The position numbers were made by a program, and so were the translations under genes. Shown piece by piece: positions 34,801 to 43,970 of a stretch of 64,000 nucleotides of DNA (position 1 is its first letter; every line of letters begins with the position of its first letter). The stretch lies in contig NZ_LMVL02000006.1 of NCBI RefSeq assembly GCF_001541345.2, positions 248,001-312,000 on the forward strand, in the 5' to 3' direction. The notes under the pieces are model-generated. The model was not told where the DNA came from, searched no databases, and saw only the letters and a program-made list of their open reading frames with translations. Source of the DNA: Gillisella vitis. GTDB taxonomy: Bacteria > Pseudomonadota > Alphaproteobacteria > Rhizobiales > Rhizobiaceae.

Positions 34801-35844
34801 TTATGCAGGCCCTGCATGATGCACCGCCTTGTTATCACGAAACACCGTGTAGCGGGCGACAACGGGTGTGTAGAACACCCCTTCCTTGATATCGGCATCT
34901 TTTGGTGTCTGAACTTTCCAGACGGTGCCATCCTGCGCCTGCGCCTCGATCTTGAGGAAAGAGCCGTAATTGACAATGCGCCGCACACACGCTCCTTGCG
35001 TGCCACCTGATGGCGACAGGACAATATCTTCAGGCCGCACCGTTAACAGTGCCTCGCCCGTCTCAATCGGCGCATCAATGGCAACGCCACCCAGATGTGC
35101 CCGACCTTGATCGATCTGAATGACATGGCAATTCATATCGCCAATAAAGCTGGCAACGAAGGGCGAATTGGGCGTTGAATAAATCTCACGGGGCGTGCCC
35201 ACTTGTTCAATCCGCCCCATGCTCATCACCACAATCCGGTCGGCAACGGAGAGCGCTTCATCCTGACCATGGGTCACGAACACGGTGGTAATGCCGAGTT
35301 TCTTCTGGATTTGCCGCACTTCTTCGCGCAAACGGTCGCGCAAGTGTTGGTCAAGGCTGGCAAAAGGCTCATCCATCAGCAGAATTTTCGGCTCCAGTAC
35401 CACGCAGCGGGCAATGGCAACGCGCTGGCGCTGGCCACCGGACAGATGCGCCGGAAGGCGCTTGCCATAATCCGCCAATCCCACCATGGCCAAGGCATCG
35501 GACACCTTCCGGGCAATCTCGGCCTTGGGCAGGCCGCGCAGCGTCAGGCCAAAGGCAATGTTTTCAAACACGGTCATGTGTTGCCACAGGGCGTGGCTCT
35601 GAAAGACCATCGCGGTTGGGCGTTTCTCTGGCGGCGTGCGTGCGACATCCACGCCATCAATCAGCACCTTGCCGCCGGATGGCGTCTCGAACCCGCCAAT
35701 AATGCGCAGCAATGTCGATTTTCCCGAGCCGGATGGGCCGAGAAGGCAAACCAGTTCACCGTCATCAATCGTGACCGACAAAGGCTCAATCGCGGTGACG
35801 ATGGAATAGTTCTTCGAGACGTTTTCGAGGGCGAGTGTGGACAT
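34801..35844 (-). CDS. POPT-type ABC importer ATPase
   Basis: A 347-residue ATP-binding subunit. Walker A is GPSGSGKST, the signature LSGGQRQR, Walker B ILLMDEPFASLDQHLR, the H-loop FVTHGQDEA, and a C-terminal TOBE-like domain follows. It resembles PotA and FbpC. The ATG at 35844 is preferred; an in-frame ATG at 35874 lies within the RIME-like repeat. It is the last gene of the importer operon, separated from the permease genes by a perfect 19-bp hairpin, which may set its expression lower than that of the receptor. The ligand is unknown. Confidence 0.93.
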   Translation of the reverse strand: MSTLALENVSKNYSIVTAIEPLSVTIDDGELVCLLGPSGSGKSTLLRIIGGFETPSGGKVLIDGVDVARTPPEKRPTAMVFQSHALWQHMTVFENIAFGLTLRGLPKAEIARKVSDALAMVGLADYGKRLPAHLSGGQRQRVAIARCVVLEPKILLMDEPFASLDQHLRDRLREEVRQIQKKLGITTVFVTHGQDEALSVADRIVVMSMGRIEQVGTPREIYSTPNSPFVASFIGDMNCHVIQIDQGRAHLGGVAIDAPIETGEALLTVRPEDIVLSPSGGTQGACVRRIVNYGSFLKIEAQAQDGTVWKVQTPKDADIKEGVFYTPVVARYTVFRDNKAVHHAGPA

Positions 35845-35870
35845 GCGTTCAGTGTCTTTCTCGAAAAAGA

Positions 35871-35916
35871 GCATCGGACCGAAAAGTGGAAATCGGTTTT
35901 CGGATCAATCCGATGC
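35871..35916. repeat. Rhizobial RIME-like palindromic repeat
   Basis: Outer arms GCATCGGA (35871-35878) and TCCGATGC (35909-35916) enclose a second, imperfect repeat, CCGAAAAG / GGTTTTCGG. The GAAAAGTG-N6-GGTTTT core is shared with the element near 13193. It lies in the gap upstream of the ATPase gene, directly beside the 19-bp hairpin. Confidence 0.6.
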
Positions 35917-35930
35917 ATAAACAAGGACTT

Positions 35931-35971
35931 CCAGTGTCTGTCAGGTTCAATCTGAACCTGACAGACACTGG
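35931..35971 (-). terminator. Perfect 19-bp intercistronic hairpin
   Basis: The arms are CCAGTGTCTGTCAGGTTCA (35931-35949) and its exact complement at 35953-35971, separated by only three bases. It sits 10 bases after the PotC-like permease stop, inside the operon. No U-tract follows, so it should act as an RNA-stability, processing or attenuation element. It could also be the footprint of a mobile palindromic repeat. Confidence 0.7.
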
Positions 35972-35981
35972 GTTTGAATCA

Positions 35982-36803
35982 TCATCCGCCCAGTCCTTTG
36001 GCAAAAGCCTCGCCGCCAATCACCCGCCGCGCCATCAGGATTGCGGCCAGAGATGGCACCCAGAGCATGACCGACAGCACAGCCCCATATTGCACCACCA
36101 ACTGATTGTTGATCATCGACATCATCAACAGCGGCATGGTGCGAATGCGCGGCGCACCCACCAGCCATGCGCCTTCCGTCTCGTAAAAGGTCCAAACGAA
36201 GGTCATCAGCAAGGCGGCGGCAATGGTGGGAAAGGCCTGCGGCAAGGTGATGTGGCGAAACACCTGCCAGCGGTTTGCCCCGACATCGCGGGCGGCTTCT
36301 TCCATATCCCGGCTGACAGCTCTGAAGGCAGCGGTTGGCAACCAGATCATCAACAGCAGCGTATTCAGCAACTGGATAATCACCACGCCGGTAAAGGTGC
36401 CCACCAGATTGAAGGATAAAAACAGCACCGCAATGGAGATAATCAAGGCAAAGCGCGGAAAGGCATTGGCCATCAAAAACGATAGCATGAACACCGATTT
36501 TCCCGGAAAATCCATGCGGGCAAAGGCATAGGCCGCAGGCAGGCAGATGATGGCGGACAGCAACGTGACGGTCAGCGACAGTTCAACCGATGTCCAAAGG
36601 GCCGCCCAGACATCCGGGCGGGCCAAGACCGCGGACCAGAAGCGAAAGCCCCATTTGGTGGGCAGAACGGACGGATAGAACCATTGTTCGGCAAAGGCCC
36701 AGAGAAAAACCGTGAGCACGGGCAAAACGATGAAAACAATCAGAAACAGCAGAATAAGCAGGCCAAACACATCATGGCGGCGACTGGACAGCAACATCAT
36801 CAC
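35982..36803 (-). CDS. POPT-type ABC permease (PotC-like)
   Basis: A 273-residue inner-membrane permease with six hydrophobic segments and the EAA loop MEEAARDVGANRWQVFRHI around residue 180. It starts inside the stop of the PotB-like permease (ATGA-type overlap, 36800-36803), showing translational coupling. With that partner it forms the channel for the Tat-exported receptor at 37673-38815. The substrate is inferred only from the neighbouring mannosidase and sugar-modifying enzymes. Confidence 0.93.
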   Translation of the reverse strand: MMMLLSSRRHDVFGLLILLFLIVFIVLPVLTVFLWAFAEQWFYPSVLPTKWGFRFWSAVLARPDVWAALWTSVELSLTVTLLSAIICLPAAYAFARMDFPGKSVFMLSFLMANAFPRFALIISIAVLFLSFNLVGTFTGVVIIQLLNTLLLMIWLPTAAFRAVSRDMEEAARDVGANRWQVFRHITLPQAFPTIAAALLMTFVWTFYETEGAWLVGAPRIRTMPLLMMSMINNQLVVQYGAVLSVMLWVPSLAAILMARRVIGGEAFAKGLGG

Positions 36804-37666
36804 TCTCCGTCTAGAGGCTTGCGGGCAATCGAGCGGACATAGGCAATGCCAGCAAGAGAGCAGATGAGAAAGGTGATGGTCGCCTGCGTTGAGGCTTGCA
36901 GCGGATCACGCACGCTGGCAAATGTGCGCAACATGAACGGCCCCATCATCTCCGGGCTTGTAGGTCCCAGCATGAACGGCATCAGGGCTTGGCCGAAAAA
37001 GCCTAGGAAATTCAGCGCCGACACGATCAGCAGCGAATGCATGATTTGCGGAATGATGATGCGGACCAGAATCCGCAGCCTCCCCGCCCCCACATCACGG
37101 GCCGCTTCAATTGATGCATCCGAAATGCCCGACAGGCCGGAGATCAAGATCAGCAAGGTTAGCGGCATACCGTCCCAGAGCAGGCCGATCACCGGCCCCC
37201 AAGGGGTCAGATAGGGCGACGCATAATGGTGGAACCCGATCAAGGACAGCAGGCTTTGCAACCAGCCGTTCGGCCCCAGATAGCGGATCAGCGCGTAGCA
37301 GATGATAATGCCGGGAACAAACATGGGAAACAGCGCCAAGCCTTGAATGAGGCTGGCCAGCGGGCCACGGGTAAAGCGCATATAAAGCGCAATCGGCAGA
37401 TTGATGGCAATCAGCAGCGCAAGACTAACGAAGGTGGTCCAGAGCGTTCTGCCAAGATTGGAGAGGCTATAGGCATCGGTGAAGAAGAAAACATAGCTGT
37501 CAAAATTCAGCGCATGGACACCATCACGGCCTTCACGCCAGAAGGTGCTGACAATGGTCAGCGCCGCCGGATAGAACAGAAAAATCACGATGGACAGAAC
37601 CGGAATGGCCACAAAGGCCAATCCGGTCCAGCGCGATCCTTCCGAGAGGCCGTGCGCGCGCATCAC
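36800..37666 (-). CDS. POPT-type ABC permease (PotB-like)
   Basis: A 288-residue inner-membrane permease with six membrane segments and the EAA loop SIEAARDVGAGRLRILVRI near residue 195. It lies 6 bp downstream of the receptor gene and overlaps the next permease by 4 bp. This fits the usual order receptor - permease - permease - ATPase. It resembles components of iron, polyamine and opine importers; the subunit itself does not tell the ligand. Confidence 0.93.
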   Translation of the reverse strand: MMRAHGLSEGSRWTGLAFVAIPVLSIVIFLFYPAALTIVSTFWREGRDGVHALNFDSYVFFFTDAYSLSNLGRTLWTTFVSLALLIAINLPIALYMRFTRGPLASLIQGLALFPMFVPGIIICYALIRYLGPNGWLQSLLSLIGFHHYASPYLTPWGPVIGLLWDGMPLTLLILISGLSGISDASIEAARDVGAGRLRILVRIIIPQIMHSLLIVSALNFLGFFGQALMPFMLGPTSPEMMGPFMLRTFASVRDPLQASTQATITFLICSLAGIAYVRSIARKPLDGE

Positions 37667-37672
37667 CCTGCC

Positions 37673-38815
37673 TCAGCGCTTGATGTTTGAGGCGACGTTG
37701 CGATACCAGCCCTCAAACAGCGCAGGCTCCCATGTGCCGGGGAAAAGCGGGATGGATTTGGGCGCGACCTTTGCGAATTTATCCTGAAGTTCCTTGGACA
37801 TGAACTCCCACTTGATGCCGGGGAAGCCGCCGAGGTCGGTCACAACGTGGTTCTGAATATCCGGTGTGATCAAGTAATCGGCAAGCTTGAGCACCATATC
37901 CTTGTTGGCTGCCACCGTTGGCACGACAATGCCGGAAAAGCCGCCGGTAAATGCCAGATCCTGCAACTGCGCAACAGATGTTGTCTCAGGTACCACGCCC
38001 TGGCTCATGGCCTGCAAGGCCATATCTGACCAGGCAACCGTCATGGAAACAGCACCGCTGGCCAGCATCTGGATAGAGGCTGTGTTGCCGGAAGTGTATT
38101 CACCGCCATTGAACAGTGAGGGCTGGATATCCTTCAGCAGAGGCCAGAGCTTGGAAAACATTGGTTCGGCATAGGCTGGGGTGTAATTTTCCGGCAGGAA
38201 GAGATCGGGGTTCAAGCCGGTGACTTCCTGAAGCGCACGCTCGATAAAGCAGGCACCGGAATCGCCAAGATCAGGACGGGCATAAGCAAACTGGCCGGGA
38301 TTGGCCTTGATCCACGCCACAAGTTCCTTGAATGTGGTAGGGACCGTTTTGACCTTGTCGGAATTATACATCATCACGACTTGCGAGCCGCGATAGGGCA
38401 AAAGCGCCGGGCTTTGCACCACGACCGGGTTGACCTTATCGTAATTGGACAGGCCCGCCTTGGAAAAATCAACCCAGAGACCCGCCTCCAGTGATCCCGT
38501 GGGATAAAACGGGGTGACAGCTTCCAGCATATCGACCTGCGGGTCCTTCTTGGCTTTGAAGGCAGCCATGGCGCGATCAGCCAAAGAGTTCATCGCCGAC
38601 CCGCCACCGCCGGGAACAAGATTGAGCGTAACACCGGAATGGGCCGCTTCAAAACCCGGCTTGATCACCTGGGTCCAGAAATCAATAACATTGGTATCGC
38701 TGTTGAAGAATATGTCGAGAACGCCGGGGGCCGCAAAGGCGGGCCTTGCACCGGCCACGGCCAGGCCAACACCTGTCGCAGAATATTTCAGGAATTCACG
38801 TCGTTGCATGCGCAT
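37673..38815 (-). CDS. ABC extracellular solute-binding protein with Tat signal
   Basis: A 380-residue periplasmic receptor. The N-terminus MRMQRREFLKYSATG is a twin-arginine signal (RREFLK), followed by a hydrophobic stretch and cleavage near ARPAFA-APG. Tat export implies folding before secretion. The mature part resembles family-1 PotD/AfuA-like receptors (LDIFFNSDTNVIDFW). GGAGG 5 bases upstream fixes ATG 38815; an earlier ATG at 38842 would place nine extra residues before the Tat motif. It is the first gene of the importer operon, divergent from the mannosidase gene. Confidence 0.92.
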   Translation of the reverse strand: MRMQRREFLKYSATGVGLAVAGARPAFAAPGVLDIFFNSDTNVIDFWTQVIKPGFEAAHSGVTLNLVPGGGGSAMNSLADRAMAAFKAKKDPQVDMLEAVTPFYPTGSLEAGLWVDFSKAGLSNYDKVNPVVVQSPALLPYRGSQVVMMYNSDKVKTVPTTFKELVAWIKANPGQFAYARPDLGDSGACFIERALQEVTGLNPDLFLPENYTPAYAEPMFSKLWPLLKDIQPSLFNGGEYTSGNTASIQMLASGAVSMTVAWSDMALQAMSQGVVPETTSVAQLQDLAFTGGFSGIVVPTVAANKDMVLKLADYLITPDIQNHVVTDLGGFPGIKWEFMSKELQDKFAKVAPKSIPLFPGTWEPALFEGWYRNVASNIKR

Positions 38816-39243
38816 TGACACCTCCATTGGCAGCACGGACACGCGCCTGCCCTTTGTTTGGCCACGGATAAGGCCAGGTTCCCACTCCAGGTTGGCGACC
38901 GCGCTTTACATGCGTCTCTATCTGCCAATATTTAAATTCTTAGCACGAATTATATCGCTTCTGTCAAGCAGACAATTCGACGAGCGTTGGCTTGATGCTG
39001 CATCGCGACCACTCATATCCAACCCGGATGCAGCTTGAAGTGGCGCCTCGAAAGATTGTCAATCGAGCACTGCTCGCGATAAAATCTGATAGATTTGAGA
39101 GATATTGGTCGATTTCAAGCGGTAATTCGCTATTGTCGTGTCAGTTATGGCAGTGGAATCACGAGCCGATTTTCCATAAATATTATATCATCAACGATGA
39201 TTAAATGTTGCAGTGCCAAATAAAACCAGCCCGGGAGACAATC
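38816..39243. promoter_or_regulatory. Divergent promoter region between importer operon and mannosidase gene
   Basis: About 430 bases with no credible gene. AT-rich tracts lie at 38930-38960 and 39165-39210. ATCATC-AAC-GATGAT (39187-39201) is a perfect short palindrome about 45 bases before the mannosidase start and is an operator candidate, perhaps for the ROK regulator. No other clear signal is seen. Confidence 0.4.
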
Positions 39244-42200
39244 ATGCGTGCCTATCGAGATCGCCAGCGTAGCCTTGAACAGCTTTCGCGTCACATCGAA
39301 GTCTGGGCCGATGAACTGGAAGCTTACGAGCTGCGCGAACGCATGTCACTTGGGGCTTTTCTTGGCAGCACGCCAGACGGGCTGACGACGCGCATGGGTG
39401 TTGGTGATGCCTGGCCAAATCGCCATGGCATTCACACGTTTCTGCTGGAAGACGCAATTGTGGTACCGGAAGGCCCAGATGTGGAACTGAGGCTTGATTT
39501 TGGGGGTGAAAGCCTTGTCCGCCTGATGGGTCTGGATGGCGAAATTCTTGAGAGTTTTGCTGCCAACCCCTGCCATCGCAGGTTTGATGTCCCGCGCGGC
39601 ATTCCCTTCAAAATCAAAGCGGAATCCGCAGCGCGCAGTCTTTTTGGTGTGCCCAATCGCAACCCCGTGCTCGCCATGGCCGAAATTTATGGATATTATT
39701 CAGAAATTCGCGCCTTGCGCCGTCGCCTGCTGATTTTGCGCAACACCGCCGACACGGTGAAAGACAAGGAACTTGCCCGCACGCTCTATGAGGCGGCGGA
39801 AATTGCCCTTTCAGGCTTGCGGCTGCCAACAGCAACACAGGATGTCGGCCCCCGTTTGGCCAGCCGCACTTGGGCGCACGATATATGGGAGCGCAGTTTT
39901 GAGCCCACCGACGCCCCGCAAGCCCTGACACAGGAAGCCCTCGCTTCTGTTGAGACGACAACCGTCAGGCTTGATGCCATGCTGACTGAGCTTCGACACA
40001 CCTATCCCAAACAGGGACGTGTGCTGGTGACCGGTCACGCCCATATTGATTATGCCTGGCTCTGGCCGCAGCCGGAAACGGTGCGAAAGATCGTGCGAAC
40101 CTTCAATAGCGTCAACGCATTGCTCAAGCGCCACGATGATTTTCGTTTTCTGCAATCATCCTCGCTCTACTATCAGCATGTTGAGCAAGAAGACCCCGCG
40201 CTGTTTGAAGAGATCAAGCAGCGCGTTGCGGAGGGCCGTTGGGAAGTTATCGGCGGCATGCTGGTGGAGTGTGATACCAACATGCCCTCGGCAGAGGCGT
40301 TTTTGCGACAGTTTCTGCATGGGCAGCGCTATTTTCAAAAGCACTTCGGCATCACCAGCTGCACGGCGTGGCTGCCCGATACGTTTGGCTTTACCGCCGC
40401 CATGCCGCAGATCATGCGGCACGCGGGCATCGACACATTGGTGACAATCAAAGTGTCATGGAATGAGACCAACAGCCTGCCAGACAATCTTTTCCGCTGG
40501 CAGGGCAATGATGGCTCACGGGTGCTGGTTCACACCTTCGACGCCTATGACAATGACGGCTACAATATGCTGATGACGCCCGCCGCCCTGTGCGAGGTAT
40601 GGGGCAAGCATGCCGCCAAGGATATGACGGACACGGTCATTGCCTCCTATGGCTGGGGTGATGGCGGCGGCGGGCCGGACCCGGATCAGATCGAAACCCT
40701 GCCACTTCTCAATCTGATGCCTGCCATTCCAACCGTCGAGCATGGAGCCATAGAGCCGCATATTCAGGCCTTGGCAATGGATCTTGAAGCGGCAGCCCTG
40801 CCCGTCTGGCGTGGCGAGCTTTATCTGGAATATCACCGGGCAACATTGACCACGCAGGCGCGCACCAAACAACTCAACCGACAGGCAGAGGCTGTTTTGG
40901 TGGCTGCGGAAGCCATCTCGGTGCTGGATGCACTTGAGGGCGGAGCGCCTGCCACGAACAACCTCAAACCGCAGTGGGAATTGCTGCTTCGAAACCAGTT
41001 TCACGACATTTTGCCGGGTTCGTCCATCCGCGAGGTCTATCAGCAGACCGAGCCAGAGCTTGAAGGCGTGATCCATGATGCAACAGCGCTGATCCAGACC
41101 CGCCTGCAAGCCATTGCGGCACGCCATAGCGGTGAGCTTGAAGGATTGCTGGTGGCCAACCTGTCAGGCTCCAGAAAAACCGCATTCCAGATTGAAAGTG
41201 AACACCCCCTGCCCGCTGCCTTGCAAGCACAGGAGCTGAACGGGCACTATGTTGCCGCTATTGAGCGTGACCTGAAGCCACTCAGTCTCGGTTTTGTCAG
41301 CGCTGCCAGCCAGCGCCGCGTAACAACGAACGGCAAAACCATGGAAAATGATTTTGTCCGGCTGACGCTGGATGAAGCAGGCCGGATGATCAGCCTGATC
41401 GACAAGAGATCGGACCGTGAGTTGATGGACGGACCCGGCAACCAATTGCTGCTGTATCGCAATGATCTGCCCCGCAATTTTGACGCCTGGGATATTGAAC
41501 CCGGATTTGAGCTTGGTGAAGAAGAATGGCTGTCGCTTGAAACGCTGGAGGTGACGGCCAATGGCCCGCATCTGGCAGAAATCACCATCACCAGACGCTT
41601 TTCGGCCAGCACGATCCAGCAAAAAATCCGGCTGTGGTCCAACAGTCCAAGGGTGGAATTTGTCACAGATCTGAATTGGCACGACCGGCGCACCTATCTG
41701 CGTGCGGCCTTCCCCGTAACCGTACTGGCAGAGGATGCGGTGTTCGATCAGGCCATTGGTGTCACCCGCCGACCCACGCATGACAATACCAGCTGGCAGA
41801 AAGCCCAGTTCGAATCCTGCGGCCATCGTTTTGTGTCACTTTCGGAAACAGACTGGGGTGCGGCCCTGCTCTCGGCGGACAAATATGGCTTTTCTGCCAA
41901 GGGCAACAGGCTAACTTTAAGCCTTGTTCGCGGCCCCATGTTTCCCGACATGCTGGCCGACGAGGGCAATCACCCCTTCGTTTACGCCCTTTTGCCCCAT
42001 GATGGCCGCTGGTGGAGCGAAGAGGTTCAGGCGGAGGCTGACCTCGTCAATGCGGGCCTGCATTTCACGCCCGCCACCGCCACTGAAAACTGCGACATCG
42101 CGCCCGTAGGTTTTTCCGGTCAAAGTGTCCGCGTGCATGCCCTCAAGCCTGCGGAGGATGGGGAAGGCCATGTCCTGCGCCTGTCGGAGTCCGCCGGTCG

Positions 42201-42330
42201 TCGCGGGGTGTTTCGTTTGACACTGCCAGACGGCCGTAAACCAACCCAAATCAACGCCATCGAGGTGCCGCTTGATGACCTGGATGATCCTGCAAGCCGT
42301 CCTTTCGGTCTCGCAAGCTTCCTCTTTTGA
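39244..42330 (+). CDS. Glycoside hydrolase family 38 alpha-mannosidase
   Basis: A 1028-residue cytoplasmic enzyme (no signal peptide). The GH38 catalytic domain has zinc ligands H267 and D269 in GHAHIDYAWLWPQ and the probable nucleophile D379 in WLPDTFGFTAAMPQIM. A further His lies in NQFHDILPGSS. A middle helical domain and a C-terminal beta-rich domain (about residues 640-1028) follow, as in bacterial alpha-mannosidases of roughly 1000 residues. GGGAG upstream fixes ATG 39244; the frame is open from 39205. It would cleave alpha-mannosides, or mannosyl conjugates, brought in by the adjacent importer. Confidence 0.95.
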   Translation: MRAYRDRQRSLEQLSRHIEVWADELEAYELRERMSLGAFLGSTPDGLTTRMGVGDAWPNRHGIHTFLLEDAIVVPEGPDVELRLDFGGESLVRLMGLDGEILESFAANPCHRRFDVPRGIPFKIKAESAARSLFGVPNRNPVLAMAEIYGYYSEIRALRRRLLILRNTADTVKDKELARTLYEAAEIALSGLRLPTATQDVGPRLASRTWAHDIWERSFEPTDAPQALTQEALASVETTTVRLDAMLTELRHTYPKQGRVLVTGHAHIDYAWLWPQPETVRKIVRTFNSVNALLKRHDDFRFLQSSSLYYQHVEQEDPALFEEIKQRVAEGRWEVIGGMLVECDTNMPSAEAFLRQFLHGQRYFQKHFGITSCTAWLPDTFGFTAAMPQIMRHAGIDTLVTIKVSWNETNSLPDNLFRWQGNDGSRVLVHTFDAYDNDGYNMLMTPAALCEVWGKHAAKDMTDTVIASYGWGDGGGGPDPDQIETLPLLNLMPAIPTVEHGAIEPHIQALAMDLEAAALPVWRGELYLEYHRATLTTQARTKQLNRQAEAVLVAAEAISVLDALEGGAPATNNLKPQWELLLRNQFHDILPGSSIREVYQQTEPELEGVIHDATALIQTRLQAIAARHSGELEGLLVANLSGSRKTAFQIESEHPLPAALQAQELNGHYVAAIERDLKPLSLGFVSAASQRRVTTNGKTMENDFVRLTLDEAGRMISLIDKRSDRELMDGPGNQLLLYRNDLPRNFDAWDIEPGFELGEEEWLSLETLEVTANGPHLAEITITRRFSASTIQQKIRLWSNSPRVEFVTDLNWHDRRTYLRAAFPVTVLAEDAVFDQAIGVTRRPTHDNTSWQKAQFESCGHRFVSLSETDWGAALLSADKYGFSAKGNRLTLSLVRGPMFPDMLADEGNHPFVYALLPHDGRWWSEEVQAEADLVNAGLHFTPATATENCDIAPVGFSGQSVRVHALKPAEDGEGHVLRLSESAGRRGVFRLTLPDGRKPTQINAIEVPLDDLDDPASRPFGLASFLF

Positions 42331-42511
42331 AGATGAGAGAACCGTAAGCTGGGCACGCGGCGAAGAGCTGGTTGATCTTGTGTCATTCTCGCAGAAACCC
42401 CGCAACGGCTTCAGGAAATTAGCTCTTTGACCAGGCAGCTGATACACCTGTGCCTATGGGCTACCCGCAAACCCGTCTTTGAGACAGCGGCCTGAAATAG
42501 GAGAGCTTGTA

Positions 42512-42688
42512 TTGGGGTGGAAAACGTCGAAGATCGAATATGTAAACGGCTACAAGATTGTGGAGGTCGATGGGCCGTCTTTTAAAGTCTTTAAGGGCGA
42601 TCAACAGCTCGGGGATGATTTCCCCTATTCCGGTGAAGCCGCGGCTCACGCGCGATCCTTGCCAAAACTGGATAATTCGCAGCGTTAA
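42512..42688 (+). CDS. Small hypothetical protein
   Basis: A possible 58-residue protein starting at TTG 42512, where AGGAG lies 8 bases upstream. It is rich in aromatic and charged residues (GWKTSKIEYVNGYKIVEVDG, then PSFKVFKGDQQLGDDFPYSG) with an alternating pattern suggesting a small beta-sheet protein. There is no signal peptide or membrane segment. I do not recognise a named family, though similar small proteins seem familiar from rhizobia. It stands alone between the mannosidase and Old Yellow Enzyme genes, so context gives no function. Confidence 0.5.
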   Translation: MGWKTSKIEYVNGYKIVEVDGPSFKVFKGDQQLGDDFPYSGEAAAHARSLPKLDNSQR

Positions 42689-42780
42689 GTACATCAAAGG
42701 CGAGAAATTTCGCGTCAGACTGTAGCCACGGCGGTTTCCTTAACCGCAGTGGCTATTCTGTTGCGATGGCCTGTTCAGAT

Positions 42781-43872
42781 TCACGCCGTTCTATAGCGTT
42801 CCAGCCAGTGAGCATATGGTGCGGGAAGTGTCCAGGACGGCTTATCGATACCGAGCTCAAGCGCTGCTTGATAAGGCCAATGGCTGTTGGCAAGCAGCGG
42901 GCGGCCAAGTGACACCATATCTACAAAATCGTCTGCGATCAGCGCATCGGCCTGCTTTGGCTCGCTGATGAACCAACTCGTGGTGGCGGGAAGCCCAACT
43001 TCACGCCGTACCCGTTGGGCGATCGGTCCCATGAACGCAGGCCCCCAGGGAATATTCGCGGTCGGCGTGGAGAAGCCGATGCTGACATCAATAATGTCGA
43101 GGCCACCGGCCTTGAAGCGGCGAACCATTTCGATCCCCTCTTCCAGGTCGTTCGAACCGTCGAATTCGGTCACGCCGAAGCGAGCGGCAAGCGGCAAATG
43201 TTCGGGCCAGACATCGCGAACAGCAGCCAGCGTTTCGAGCAGAAATCTGGCTCGTCCGTCAAAGTCGCCGCCATAATTGTCTGTGCGCTTATTAGACCAG
43301 GTCGAAAAGAAGCTTTGTCCGAGATAGCCATGAGCAAAGTGAAGCTCAAGCCATTCAAAGCCGGCTGCCAGCGCCCGCTTTGCCGCAGCGACAAAGTCGG
43401 CCTTGATACGTTCGATATCTGCAAGGGTCATGGCCTGTGGCACCTTGCCAAGGTTTGCTCCGAATGCAATGGCGGATGGTGCCAGCGTTTCCCAGCCACG
43501 CGGGTCAGACCCGGAAATATGGTCGTCTCCCTCCCATGGACGATTGGCGCTCGCTTTGCGGCCCGCATGTCCGATCTGAATTCCAGGAACAGCACCTGCC
43601 GCCTTCATCAAATCCACCGCTTTTTTCCAAGGCTCAATCTGCTCATCGCTCCAGATGCCTGCGCATCCGGGGGTGATACGGCCTTCCGGCGATACAGCTG
43701 TCGCTTCAGCAACCACCAAGCCTGCCCCGCCGCGCGCAAGTCCAGCCAGATGGACGTGATGCCAGTCATTGATAATGCCGTCCTCGGCCGAATACTGGCA
43801 CATAGGCGATACCGCAATGCGATTTCGCAGTGTTATGCCTTTGAGTGTGAAAGGGGTAAATAAGGATGACAT
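42781..43872 (-). CDS. NADH:flavin oxidoreductase, Old Yellow Enzyme (YqjM/NamA type)
   Basis: A 363-residue FMN-dependent ene-reductase. Motifs include the N-terminal SLFTPFTLKGITLRNRI and SPMCQYSAEDG, the latter holding the Cys that tunes FMN in the YqjM class. Others are QIGHAGRKAS, the LHFAHGYLGQSFFS substrate-site stretch and GRPLLANSHWP. It reduces activated C=C bonds with NAD(P)H, often as a response to electrophiles. It is divergent from an arsR-type gene with a perfect palindrome between them, so it is probably de-repressed by an electrophile. Confidence 0.94.
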   Translation of the reverse strand: MSSLFTPFTLKGITLRNRIAVSPMCQYSAEDGIINDWHHVHLAGLARGGAGLVVAEATAVSPEGRITPGCAGIWSDEQIEPWKKAVDLMKAAGAVPGIQIGHAGRKASANRPWEGDDHISGSDPRGWETLAPSAIAFGANLGKVPQAMTLADIERIKADFVAAAKRALAAGFEWLELHFAHGYLGQSFFSTWSNKRTDNYGGDFDGRARFLLETLAAVRDVWPEHLPLAARFGVTEFDGSNDLEEGIEMVRRFKAGGLDIIDVSIGFSTPTANIPWGPAFMGPIAQRVRREVGLPATTSWFISEPKQADALIADDFVDMVSLGRPLLANSHWPYQAALELGIDKPSWTLPAPYAHWLERYRTA

Positions 43873-43917
43873 GGAGACTCCAATTGATCGTTATAAATTC
43901 ACATATAGGTCTTCGAT

Positions 43918-43937
43918 AGTTCGATTACAATCGAACT
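43918..43937. promoter_or_regulatory. Perfect palindrome, probable ArsR-type operator
   Basis: AGTTCGATT and AATCGAACT form a perfect 9-bp inverted repeat with a 2-bp centre, between the divergent OYE and arsR-like genes. The symmetry and position match operators of ArsR/SmtB repressors that control an adjacent oxidoreductase. Confidence 0.65.
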
Positions 43938-43970
43938 TTGCAACAAGACTCCGTGATGGTAGGATGAACC

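Noticed and set aside
38949..38967. Minus-strand TTGACA and TATAAT near the importer operon
   Set aside because: Only 7 bases separate them, too few for a sigma-70 promoter.
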